A stretch of 46,616 nt of DNA, taken from contig JAPLNL010000106.1 in the NCBI GenBank assembly GCA_026692905.1, forward strand, positions 1 through 46,616. The letters are read 5' to 3'. The translations under genes were made by a program, and so were the position numbers. Positions 16,350 through 24,496 of the stretch are shown piece after piece. The notes under the pieces are model-generated. The model saw only the letters and a program-made list of their open reading frames with translations, was not told the origin of the DNA and searched no databases. This DNA comes from Planctomycetota bacterium. Lineage in GTDB: Bacteria > Planctomycetota > Planctomycetia > Pirellulales > Pirellulaceae. The first letter of the stretch is position 1. Each line of letters starts with the position of its first letter.

Positions 16350-16988
16350 ATGCAAACGACCGATGAATCCGCGGGACTCGAAAATGCGCCAAAAATGCGG
16401 TCGACTCCGGCGATTGTACCGCTCCTCCTGGCTGGACTGTTTATGGTTACCGGGATTTGCGTTCTGCTTGTTATTGGCAAGGAAAAGACGCGAATCATCG
16501 GCCAGACAATTACCGAGCTCGATATTCAGCCTCTTTTGAACACGGAATCGCCGGTAACCGACGAAGTGATGCGAGGCAAAGTGGTTGTTCTCCATTTTTG
16601 GGGTTATTGGTGTCCGGCTTGTGTGAAAGAGTTGCCTGCCTTCGTCAAAACACAAAAAAGTTACGCATCCGACGCCGACGTACTCTTTGCAAGCGTCTCA
16701 TGTAGCCAACGCAAAGAAGAGACGCTTGATGCGCTCAAGTTTTACACGAACAAATTCCTGCAGAACGCAGATGGAAAAGATCTTCCAGCCTATTATGATC
16801 CAGTTGAATTTTCTCGCACTCGTCTCAGCCAGCTCCTAACTGCAGGTGGCTTCAGCTATCCGACGACACTCGTGATCGATGGGGCAGGCGAGGTCGTTGA
16901 TGTATGGCGAACCGAAGTGCCCGAAAACGCATTGGTTAAGGCGATTGACAAGGCAAAGCTAGCCAACAAAAAGTTGGCTTCCAAATGA
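16350..16988 (+). CDS. TlpA/ResA-like membrane-anchored thioredoxin
   Basis: A 212-residue protein with one N-terminal membrane anchor (about 21-43) and a thioredoxin-like domain outside the membrane. The redox motif is Trp-Cys88-Pro-Ala-Cys91 (GYWCPAC) and the cis-Pro loop is at 170-173 (YPTT). Such proteins reduce or exchange disulfides in secreted proteins or cytochrome c precursors; the exact client is unknown. I chose the ATG at 16350 over an in-frame upstream start because it begins just before the anchor. The stop overlaps the pdxA start as ATGA. Confidence 0.8.
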   Translation: MQTTDESAGLENAPKMRSTPAIVPLLLAGLFMVTGICVLLVIGKEKTRIIGQTITELDIQPLLNTESPVTDEVMRGKVVVLHFWGYWCPACVKELPAFVKTQKSYASDADVLFASVSCSQRKEETLDALKFYTNKFLQNADGKDLPAYYDPVEFSRTRLSQLLTAGGFSYPTTLVIDGAGEVVDVWRTEVPENALVKAIDKAKLANKKLASK

Positions 16989-18052
16989 TCGCTTCCATCA
17001 AGCCGGTCATCGCAATTACTATCGGTGATCCCACTGGTGTAGGTCCAGAAGTCATTGTTAAGTCGATTTCGAGCGGCGAGTTTCACACGTATTGCACGCC
17101 GCTGGTCTTGGGGCGAATTGCCATTCTCAAGAAAGCCGCTGAGTTGTCCGGGGTCTCCCTCGACATTGTTGAAGTGGACTCAGTCGATGATCTCGTTGCC
17201 AAGGTTAACGCGAGCACACGTAAGCCATCTGAGACGCTTTGGTGTTTACCGACGGGACAATCGGAGGCTGACACTGCAACCGACCCGCGAGTCGACGCGA
17301 GGGGAGGCCAGTTGGCTTACGATTGTTTAGTGAAAGCCGCTGAGTTGGCTTTGGCCGGTAAAGTTGCTGCGATCGTCACTGCGCCGTTGCATAAAGTTGC
17401 CTTGCATGCTGCAGGACATGATTGGCCGGGACACACGGAGCTTCTAGCTCATCTATGTGGAGTCCAAGAGCACGCGATGATGTTGTATTTGCCACCGGGG
17501 AGACCACGTCATGGTGGCGACGCAGGATTTGGTGTTGTGCATGTGACATTGCATATGGCAATGAGAGAGATTTTTGAACATCTGACCATCGATTCGATCG
17601 ACGAAAAAATAAGGTTGGCCAGCGACGTTTTCATTCGGATCCGAAAAGCGATGCGACTTGCAGGCAGGCCCAAGATTGCGGTCGCTGCGCTCAATCCACA
17701 CGCTGGTGAGAGCGGTCGGTTTGGGACAGAGGAGCAGACTATTATCGGTCCAGCCGTCTTCAAAGCGAAGACTTCTGGCATCGACGTGGTTGGTCCACTG
17801 CCGGTCGACACCTTGATGCCACGTGCGGTTGATGGGGCTTATGATGCCGTGGTTGCCATGTACCATGACCAAGGGCATATTGCACTGAAGCTGCTGGACA
17901 TGTTCGACGCCGTAAACATAACGCTTGGTCTGCCAATCCTAAGAACCAGTGTGGCGCACGGTACGGCGCACGATATCGCTTGGCAAAATCGAGCGGAAGC
18001 GTCAGGGATGATTCAAGCGGTTCTCACAGCTGCGAGGTTATCGACTCATTGA
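16985..18052 (+). CDS. pdxA: 4-hydroxythreonine-4-phosphate dehydrogenase (PdxA)
   Basis: NAD-dependent oxidation and decarboxylation of 4-phosphohydroxy-threonine in the DXP-dependent route to pyridoxal phosphate. Motifs in order: ITIGDPTGVGPEVIVK (11-26), TAPLHKVALHAAG, the metal-site histidines in GHTELLAH, VTLHMAM and MYHDQGHIALK, and ALNPHAGESGRFGTEE. At 355 residues it is slightly longer than E. coli PdxA. It is coupled to the thioredoxin-like gene before it and to the permease after it. SerC, which serves the preceding step of the same route, is at 43669. Confidence 0.95.
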   Translation: MIASIKPVIAITIGDPTGVGPEVIVKSISSGEFHTYCTPLVLGRIAILKKAAELSGVSLDIVEVDSVDDLVAKVNASTRKPSETLWCLPTGQSEADTATDPRVDARGGQLAYDCLVKAAELALAGKVAAIVTAPLHKVALHAAGHDWPGHTELLAHLCGVQEHAMMLYLPPGRPRHGGDAGFGVVHVTLHMAMREIFEHLTIDSIDEKIRLASDVFIRIRKAMRLAGRPKIAVAALNPHAGESGRFGTEEQTIIGPAVFKAKTSGIDVVGPLPVDTLMPRAVDGAYDAVVAMYHDQGHIALKLLDMFDAVNITLGLPILRTSVAHGTAHDIAWQNRAEASGMIQAVLTAARLSTH

Positions 18053-19530
18053 GCTCACCGTTTTTTAACACGCTCTTTGTTTGCCTTGGCACCTCGGCGC
18101 TGGCGACCCTTCTCGGTTTGGCGCTCGCGTTGCTAACAGTCTGTCTTCGAGTTCCAATGCATCGGTGGATGAGCACTCTCGTTCTCAGTTTGCTTTTGAT
18201 ACCGCTCTATGTCCAAGCCACCGCATGGAGCGCTGGTTTCGGAGTACAAGGGTGGTTTCGATTGAGTCAGGTTTCTGCTGCGCTCTCGCCGAGCCGAGCG
18301 ATCGCTTCGGTTGTTTGGATTCATGCGATGGCGGCAACTCCTGTCTGTTTTCTGTTCTGCGCGTTGGGCTTGAATCGGGCATTCGACTCGCGCACACGGC
18401 AATCACTCCTCGATTTTGGCCCATGGGTTTCGATGTGGACGGTGCTCATTCCAAAGATTTGGCCATGGATCGCGGCCAGCGTGTTGTGGAGTGTAGCGAT
18501 GACCGGAAACGACATGGTCATCACCAATTTGTTTCAAGTGCCGACGATTACCGAATCGGTATACCAACAAGTTCAGTTCAATGAGTTGGACCAAGGCTCC
18601 ATTGGGCAAGCTTTTTCGTTTGCCATCTTGGTCGGGGCCATGGTCCTTTTGATCGCGTCGGTATTGTTAAGAAAGGTTGGCAGCGAGTCGAGCGAGACGT
18701 CGGGGCCTGCTGATTTTCAAGCATTTGAAGAGGAGGGCATCTTGCGTTGGCTGGGCATAGTCCTTGGCTGGGGCATCGTCTCGATGGCTGTTTTGATTCC
18801 ACTGGCCAATTTGTTGGTTAAGGCCGGATGGGTTGCCACGATGGAAAACGAGCAAACTCGCCGTCGGTGGTCGCCTTGGGTATTGATCGATTCCGTCTTG
18901 CAATCAAGAATGTTCAGCAACGAAATCCTTTGGAGTGTTCAGCTGGGCTTGTATTCGTCGATTATCGCAATCGTTCTGGCTATCTTGCTGGTTCGGTGTT
19001 CGACAATGACTTGGGCGGCTTGGTTCACGATTGGCCTGTCGGCGTTTTTGTTGGCGATTCCTGGTCCGATTGTCAATTTGGTCGTCCTCAGATTATTCGA
19101 TCGAAGCGAGCCCGAGTGGATCGGTTTTCTCGCGGACCGAACGCTTTCAGGCCCGATATTGGCTCAGCAAACACGATGTTTGCCAATCGTCTTTGGAGTG
19201 CTGTGGCTTGCCAATCAGGGGTATCAACGACACAACGAAAGCTTGTTGCGATTGGATCAGGGACTTCCGTTTCTTATTCGATTGTGGGTACATGCGAAAG
19301 CCATGTCGACGCCGATTGCGATGGCATTCGCCGTTTCGTTCTTCGTGTCCTTTGCGGACCTTGCGACCTATCTCTTAGTCCAGCCGCCGCAAGTGACGAC
19401 GGTTGCCATGCGCATGTTCGATCTGTTGCACTACGGCATCAAGAATCGAGAATCGGGTTTGGCGTTAACGATCGCTTTCGTGGGTGCGATACCGACGATT
19501 TATCTAGTTGGGCGTTTCCGCAGAAACTAG
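18049..19530 (+). CDS. two-domain ABC transporter permease, iron(III)-type (FbpB-like)
   Basis: A 493-residue membrane protein with about 12 helices arranged as two permease halves. Each half has a cytoplasmic coupling loop: near GPWVSMWTVLIPKIWPWIAA in the first and near LIRLWVHAKAMSTPIAMAFA in the second. The ending with PPQVTTVAMRMFDLLHYG resembles FbpB-type iron permeases. I chose the TTG at 18049, which overlaps the pdxA stop as TTGA; the frame is open 23 codons further into pdxA. No ATP-binding or substrate-binding gene is adjacent, so the substrate is a guess. Confidence 0.75.
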   Translation: MSSPFFNTLFVCLGTSALATLLGLALALLTVCLRVPMHRWMSTLVLSLLLIPLYVQATAWSAGFGVQGWFRLSQVSAALSPSRAIASVVWIHAMAATPVCFLFCALGLNRAFDSRTRQSLLDFGPWVSMWTVLIPKIWPWIAASVLWSVAMTGNDMVITNLFQVPTITESVYQQVQFNELDQGSIGQAFSFAILVGAMVLLIASVLLRKVGSESSETSGPADFQAFEEEGILRWLGIVLGWGIVSMAVLIPLANLLVKAGWVATMENEQTRRRWSPWVLIDSVLQSRMFSNEILWSVQLGLYSSIIAIVLAILLVRCSTMTWAAWFTIGLSAFLLAIPGPIVNLVVLRLFDRSEPEWIGFLADRTLSGPILAQQTRCLPIVFGVLWLANQGYQRHNESLLRLDQGLPFLIRLWVHAKAMSTPIAMAFAVSFFVSFADLATYLLVQPPQVTTVAMRMFDLLHYGIKNRESGLALTIAFVGAIPTIYLVGRFRRN

Positions 19531-19563
19531 CATTTTGGCGGGCGACAGCATGAAAAGTACCTT

Positions 19564-19632
19564 AGCCGGTTTCGTGAGCAACCGGCTCTCATGAATCATT
19601 GGGTTACAGCTGGTTTCTCAAGAAACCAGCTG
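19564..19632. terminator. paired hairpins between convergent genes
   Basis: AGCCGGTT...AACCGGCT (19564-19587) and a perfect 12-bp stem CAGCTGGTTTCT-CA-AGAAACCAGCTG (19607-19632) lie between the permease and the facing NIPSNAP gene. They are placed to end both transcripts, but no clear T-run follows, so this role is inferred from position. Confidence 0.5.
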
Positions 19633-19653
19633 CTACGTTAAGAAAAAACCTGT

Positions 19654-20502
19654 TTACTTGAGAGGCGAGAATGATGTCGGCTTGAGGAACAAGCTCTTCA
19701 CACCATCTTTTGCCGTCAACGATCCACCTGCTGCGGCTTCAGAAGCCTTGTAGGCTTTTTGCCATTCTTCGTCTGCTCCAAACTTTCCGAAGGATGCTTT
19801 GGCAGCCTCAGGTGATGCGTGAGTGATGAAGTACACGAGACTGTTTCCGGCTGCTGTTAAATCAGCATCGATTTGGGCAGTTCCCTTTCCGATTGGCGAG
19901 ACAGCTTCTAATAGCTTAGCGGCTGTCAGCTTTTCGCCATCAAGGACGGAACAATACAGGATGTTGGTCATTCCGTGTTTGGCGAACAATCCGAGGGTAT
20001 GGTTTTTGAATCTTGCATTGAGGGCTGCGAGATTACCTTTGGAAGCGACGTACGTTCGCAGTTCGAATACGCGATTGCCGACCGCTTTCACATCCAAGTT
20101 CGGGCTGTAGTCGTTGGTTGTCAAAAAGACACGCTCAAACGATGCGACGGGTCTTTTGCCATCGATCTCCGTTTTCTTCAGCGTCTCAATCCATTCTGGA
20201 TCTTTTTGGAGAGCCGTATTGGCAGCGTCTGCAGCTGCTTTGTCCTTGTGACTGAGCAACGTGAAGACACGCTCATCAGCGGCGTCAACGTTCGTCCAAG
20301 CTCCAACGAGGGAAATATTGTGCTTGGTCATCATAGCCAGCCCGTTATCATTGATCAGTTTGAGAACATCGGCTTGTCGGCCAGGTGTCGCAACATAGGA
20401 TCGGAGTTCGTAGATTTTGCCGGTAGCGGGAGATTGCGCCATCACGGCGGCACTAGCCAAAATCATGAATGCGAAGGCAGCGAAAAAGTTTCTGAGCAAC
20501 AT
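19654..20502 (-). CDS. secreted NIPSNAP family protein, two domains
   Basis: A 282-residue protein with a signal peptide (residues 1 to about 22, ending AVMA-Q) and two NIPSNAP-type domains of the ferredoxin-like fold. These begin at IYELRSYVATPG (about 30) and VFELRTYVASKG (about 144). Tandem NIPSNAP proteins are common in planctomycetes; the function is unknown. The gene stands alone, convergent with the permease. The upstream 590 bases hold repeats rather than genes. Confidence 0.85.
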   Translation of the reverse strand: MLLRNFFAAFAFMILASAAVMAQSPATGKIYELRSYVATPGRQADVLKLINDNGLAMMTKHNISLVGAWTNVDAADERVFTLLSHKDKAAADAANTALQKDPEWIETLKKTEIDGKRPVASFERVFLTTNDYSPNLDVKAVGNRVFELRTYVASKGNLAALNARFKNHTLGLFAKHGMTNILYCSVLDGEKLTAAKLLEAVSPIGKGTAQIDADLTAAGNSLVYFITHASPEAAKASFGKFGADEEWQKAYKASEAAAGGSLTAKDGVKSLFLKPTSFSPLK

Positions 20503-20715
20503 AGTCTTGTGAATTCCTTTGGGACGTGAGGGAGGGTTTTGGCCAGGTAGGCCCAGTGTGTCGTCTCGGAAGAGTTTTCTTCATCGGCGTCACACAGGCA
20601 GGATACGGGAACAGTATATCAGTCCAATCGCACTTCGGCTCTAGGGCGAGCGCTGGATACCGATTCGCCTAGCGATCCGCAAGTGCGCAAGCTAGCGGTG
20701 CGATTCTTAGTTAAC

Positions 20716-20773
20716 GTGGGATAGGCTTCCAGCCTGTCGTTCCTGCGGTTGACAGGCTGGAAGCCTATCCCAC
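20716..20773. repeat. perfect 23-bp inverted repeat
   Basis: Arms 20716-20738 and 20751-20773 are exact reverse complements (GTGGGATAGGCTTCCAGC... and its mirror) around a 12-base loop. This is the longest perfect stem seen in the window. It lies alone in non-coding DNA between divergent NIPSNAP and helicase genes and carries no ORF. Confidence 0.85.
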
Positions 20774-20841
20774 ATCCTTCAGACTCAAGTTTTTTAATTA
20801 AGGTCAATTAGTGAAAACGGCACTAGCGATTGAATTCAGGT

Positions 20842-21071
20842 TTCACTAGCTTGCGCGTCGTGCTAGCGACTCAAACACCAGATTCACTAGCTTGCGCGTC
20901 GTGCTAGCGACTCAAACACCAGATTCACTAGCTTGCGCGTCGTGCTAGCGACTCAAACACCAGTTTCACTAGCTTGCGCGTCGTGCTAGCGACTCAAACA
21001 CCAGTTCACTAGCTTGCGCGTCGTGCTAGCGACTCAAACACCAGTTTCACTAGCTTGCGCGTCGTGCTAGC
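20842..21071. repeat. six-copy 41-bp tandem array of CTAGC hairpins
   Basis: Six copies start at 20842, 20883, 20924, 20965, 21005 and 21046; the fourth is one base short and the sixth stops after the hairpin. Each contains TTCACTAGCTTGCGCGTCGT then GCTAG, in which CTAGC and GCTAG pair. The array ends about 60 bases before the helicase start. A single copy with one change is at 35000-35024. Confidence 0.9.
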
Positions 21072-21131
21072 GGTTACAATCCCCGCTTAGTTTTGACACC
21101 GCCGAAACCCCTGAGTAGTCTACGTTTTTTC

Positions 21132-23027
21132 ATGCCGAAGCAACTTGAAACGCATTTTAAGCAACTACGCGAATGGCTCGACATGGAATCCGATGCCGAA
21201 CGAAAGCGAATGATTGAACGGCGTAAGATTCGTTCGCAAAAAAATGCCGAAGCCCGCGGCGATACGTTGGTGGACTTAGTGATCACCGATCATCGGATGG
21301 GTTTGGGTGGTCGGTTTTTGGTTACCTTTGTCAAACGGAACAGAACGCTGGATTTGCCATGGAATCGATTTCGAGTCGGCTCGCCAGTGATCGCTTCCGA
21401 GGAACAGACGGAGGGAGACTGCGGATACGGGATCGTCTGTGCGAAAGAGTTTAGCTCGATCGAAGTGGCGTTTGACGAATGGCCGGAGGGGGAGCGCTTT
21501 CGATTGGATCTCTCGATGGACGAGATCACGCGCAATAGGCAATTGAATGCACTAAAGTCTCTACAAAATGCAAAGGGAAGAGTTGCGCATTTGCGAGACA
21601 TTCTTTTGGAGTCGCGCGAACCGCGATTCGATCCTTTGATTCCGCTAGAGATTGAACCGCGATTCAACGATTCACAGCGACAAGCGATCGAATTCGCGTT
21701 GTCCGCCAGGGACGTTGCCATTATTCATGGCCCCCCTGGAACAGGCAAAACCACGACCGTCGTTGAGTTGATTCGACAAGCGGTTGCTAAGGGAGCCAAG
21801 GTTCTTGCGTGTGCACCCAGCAATACAGGCGTGGACAACTTACTCGAAAAAATGGTGGCCAATCGAATGCGAGTTGTTCGCATAGGACACCCTGCTCGTG
21901 TCCAAGAAGAACTGCAGGCCTACACGCTCGATGCCATCGTTGAAAAAGATCCGGCCATGAAAGTGGTCGGCGAGATGATGCGCGAGGCAGAAAAGATCGC
22001 TAGAAAGGCGAGCAAGTTTACTCGAGCGAAACCGTTGCCTGGCGAACGCAGTGACATGCGGCAAGAGTCTCGCAGATTACGCGATGACGCTCGGGTTTAC
22101 GAACGGCAAATCATTGCCAACGTATTGGATCGGGCCGAGGTCATTTGTGCGACGACCAATTTCGACCCGGATATTCTCGGCGGAAGAGATTTCGATTTGG
22201 CCGTCATCGACGAAGCTTGTCAAAGCACCGAGCCCGGTAGCTGGCCAGTCTTATTGAGAGCCGATCGTATCGTGCTGGCGGGCGATCACTGCCAACTGCC
22301 GCCAACCATCCTTTCTGCCGAAGCCGCCGCCGAAGGGTTCGCGATCAGTTTGATGGAACGGCTCGTCGCTTCGTATGGATCGACCATTACCAAGCAGTTG
22401 ATCGTCCAATATCGAATGCATGAACAGATCATGCAATACTCCTCCAAGTGCTTTTATGATGGTAGTCTGCAAGCGGATAAAACGGTTCGAACGCATTTGC
22501 TAACGGACTTGGTCGCCCCTCCGCACCACGACATGCTTCAGACTCCAGTGACGTTCGTTGACACGGCTGGGGCAGGCTGGGAGGAAGAGCAAGAAATCGA
22601 TGGCGAGAGCCGATTCAATGCGCAAGAAGGTAACTGGGTCCTGCAACAAGTGCGAGAACTTTGTAGTACCGGCATCGAGCCAAAGGACGTGGCCATCATC
22701 GCGCCCTATGCCGCACAAGTGCGATGGCTACGTCAAAACTGTCCGTTGAAGGCCGTTGAGATCGATACGGTCGATGGGTTCCAAGGGAGGGAGAAAGAAG
22801 CGATTCTCATCACGCTTGTGCGTTCGAACGCAACGGGCGAAATTGGATTCTTGGGAGACACGAGACGGATGAACGTCGCCCTAACCCGTGCCAAGCGAAA
22901 ACTGATCGTGATCGGCGACAGTGCAACACTATCAACCAACGAGTTCTATGCGAACATGATTGGGTACTTCGAATCGATCGGTGCGTACCGGACCATTTGG
23001 GAATGGGATCCGGCGATAGAAGGATAA
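21132..23027 (+). CDS. superfamily 1 helicase, Upf1/IGHMBP2-like
   Basis: A 631-residue SF1B-type nucleic-acid helicase. Motifs in order: Q-like FNDSQRQAI (178-186), Walker A GPPGTGKTTT (200-209), Walker B VIDEACQ, motif III GDHCQLPPT, motif IV region QYRMHEQIMQYSS, motif V TVDGFQGREKEAILITLVRS, motif VI RRMNVALTRAKRKLIVIGD. The N-terminal part (about 30-130) matches the small barrel domain of IGHMBP2-type enzymes. I chose the ATG at 21132; a TTG at 21093 is in frame. The substrate, RNA or DNA, is not known. Confidence 0.88.
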   Translation: MPKQLETHFKQLREWLDMESDAERKRMIERRKIRSQKNAEARGDTLVDLVITDHRMGLGGRFLVTFVKRNRTLDLPWNRFRVGSPVIASEEQTEGDCGYGIVCAKEFSSIEVAFDEWPEGERFRLDLSMDEITRNRQLNALKSLQNAKGRVAHLRDILLESREPRFDPLIPLEIEPRFNDSQRQAIEFALSARDVAIIHGPPGTGKTTTVVELIRQAVAKGAKVLACAPSNTGVDNLLEKMVANRMRVVRIGHPARVQEELQAYTLDAIVEKDPAMKVVGEMMREAEKIARKASKFTRAKPLPGERSDMRQESRRLRDDARVYERQIIANVLDRAEVICATTNFDPDILGGRDFDLAVIDEACQSTEPGSWPVLLRADRIVLAGDHCQLPPTILSAEAAAEGFAISLMERLVASYGSTITKQLIVQYRMHEQIMQYSSKCFYDGSLQADKTVRTHLLTDLVAPPHHDMLQTPVTFVDTAGAGWEEEQEIDGESRFNAQEGNWVLQQVRELCSTGIEPKDVAIIAPYAAQVRWLRQNCPLKAVEIDTVDGFQGREKEAILITLVRSNATGEIGFLGDTRRMNVALTRAKRKLIVIGDSATLSTNEFYANMIGYFESIGAYRTIWEWDPAIEG

Positions 23028-23088
23028 ACGCGATTTGCAATCGGCGTTTTTAGGCGAGCGGCAGGACGAAAACCACCCTTGGTAGTTT

Positions 23089-23132
23089 GGGACCATTTTC
23101 CCGAACGAATAAGCGGACGGGACAATGGTCCC
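23089..23132. repeat. inverted repeat GGGACCATT...AATGGTCCC
   Basis: Arms 23089-23103 and 23118-23132 pair as GGGACCATT and CCCG with CGGG and AATGGTCCC, leaving a small internal loop. It lies between the convergent helicase and zinc-ribbon genes and could help end the helicase transcript. Confidence 0.55.
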
Positions 23133-23174
23133 ATCCTACCGTAGATTTAGGTATGCCGATCGCCTCACTACCGC

Positions 23175-23239
23175 AGCTGGATTCGTCAGAATTCAGCTTA
23201 GATGAATTCGTTACCAGCTGAATTATTTCGAATCCAGCT
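23175..23239. terminator. nested hairpin between convergent genes
   Basis: An outer perfect 11-bp stem (AGCTGGATTCG 23175-23185 with CGAATCCAGCT 23229-23239) encloses an inner 9-bp stem (AATTCAGCT 23190-23198 with AGCTGAATT 23216-23224). It lies between convergent genes, so it may end transcription on both strands. The AGCTGG core resembles the stem at 19607. Confidence 0.5.
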
Positions 23240-23275
23240 AAGATTCTTGATGCTTTTGTCGGCAACTAGCAATTT

Positions 23276-23509
23276 TTACAAACTTGCCGGCGAGAAATGC
23301 TCCAACTGCTTATCAGCCTCTTGGATTAGCCTGTCTACTTTTTGATCGATATCTTCGACGTTTTTTGGCCGGACAGCTTCCGAGGTCGAAGCCTTGAATG
23401 ATGCTCCACATCCATGGCAGCAAACTTCCCTTCCCAATAACTCGACCGGGATTTGCAAAGTCCGCCCACAAGTTGGGCAAACTTTGGCGAAACGCACCGA
23501 ACTTGACAT
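23276..23509 (-). CDS. small zinc-ribbon protein
   Basis: A 77-residue protein with Cys11-x2-Cys14 (CPTC) and Cys31-x2-Cys34 (CHGC), a likely single zinc ribbon, then a charged helical tail (about 50-72, EDIDQKVDRLIQEADKQLEH). I set the start at 23509 because a GGAG sequence lies eight bases upstream on this strand; an 18-codon longer frame has no such site. Small planctomycete proteins of this kind are common, and the function is unknown. Confidence 0.65.
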   Translation of the reverse strand: MSSSVRFAKVCPTCGRTLQIPVELLGREVCCHGCGASFKASTSEAVRPKNVEDIDQKVDRLIQEADKQLEHFSPASL

Positions 23510-23726
23510 TGTTTTTACTCCGAGAGAGGAATTCATCAGGCAGATATTATTGCGTCCAAACACACTCTGTCAATCCTTAAAGGAAAACAATACGCCTAAA
23601 ATGGGTTTTTAGACAAGTTCGAATTTGGATTTTCGGCGTTCTTTGTACCGGTTTGCCGCAAAATCCGTATGCTGGGTTATCGTTGAGCAGACGAAAGCAA
23701 CAACCGTGCCTAAATGGAGTCAAATT

Positions 23727-24488
23727 GTGTTAGTAAAGATCGCGCATGATCGTCAAGGTTTGGGGAATTTTTCGGGAGAGCTTGGTGCAGATAGGATTCG
23801 GGAACTGCTCAAAACACAACCTCGCGTGCGTCTGGTGGTCGCGACGGGATCGAGCCAATTTGAAGTTCTTGAGGTGCTCAGCAAGTCCCAGGGAATCGAT
23901 TGGTCTCGCGTTGATGGGTTTCATCTTGATGAATACTTAGGATTGGAGCGGACTCATCCTGCTAGTTTTTGTGGTTACCTAGCCGCCCGCTTTGTGGATT
24001 TGGTTCCTATTGGTTCGTTCCATTTTCTTGATGGAAAAAAGGCTCCAGCGGAAGTGGTGGAGGAAGCGTCGCGGCTTTGGAGGCAAGCACCCATTGATCT
24101 CGCCATGATCGGCATTGGAGAAAACGCGCACCTTGCATTCAATGACCCCCCTGCCGATTTTCAATCCCGCGAAATCTATCACGTGGTTACGCTTGATGAG
24201 GCTTGCCGGAGACAGCAAGTTGGAGAAGGCTGGTTCCCCAACTTGGAGGCTTGTCCAAGCCAGGCCATCAGCATGACGATCCATGGCATTCTTCAATCCA
24301 AGCAGATCATTTGTAGCGTACCGGATGAACGCAAGGCAGAAGCGGTGGTTGCTTCGTTGGAAGGCCCGTTGACACCGAATGTGCCAGCATCGATCCTTCG
24401 GCAGCACAGTAACGTGACCTTAGTCTTGGACGATGCAAGTGCATCGAAGCTTAGTTCCGCTACTCGCACAAAAGCAGATCGCATTTAG
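23727..24488 (+). CDS. nagB: glucosamine-6-phosphate deaminase-like protein (NagB family)
   Basis: Sugar-phosphate isomerase of the NagB/6-phosphogluconolactonase superfamily, probably converting glucosamine-6-P to fructose-6-P and ammonia. Visible are VVATGSSQFEVL, FHLDEYLGL (the Asp of the ring-opening site) and GIGENAHLAFNDPP. In E. coli NagB the last motif is GVGNDGHIAFNEP, so the catalytic Asp141 position is Asn and Glu148 is Asp here. Start: GTG at 23727 with GGAG 7 bases before it; GTG at 23706 is an alternative. NagA-like gene follows after 8 bases. Confidence 0.75.
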   Translation: MLVKIAHDRQGLGNFSGELGADRIRELLKTQPRVRLVVATGSSQFEVLEVLSKSQGIDWSRVDGFHLDEYLGLERTHPASFCGYLAARFVDLVPIGSFHFLDGKKAPAEVVEEASRLWRQAPIDLAMIGIGENAHLAFNDPPADFQSREIYHVVTLDEACRRQQVGEGWFPNLEACPSQAISMTIHGILQSKQIICSVPDERKAEAVVASLEGPLTPNVPASILRQHSNVTLVLDDASASKLSSATRTKADRI

Positions 24489-24496
24489 GGCCTGAC

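Noticed and set aside
18828-19553. 241-residue frame overlapping the ABC permease
   Set aside because: Different frame on the same strand, no domain, Arg/Ser/Cys-rich as in shadow translations.
20842-21071. possible CRISPR array
   Set aside because: The 41-bp units are directly adjacent without unique spacers, and no cas gene is present; the same applies to the arrays at 5257 and 30201.
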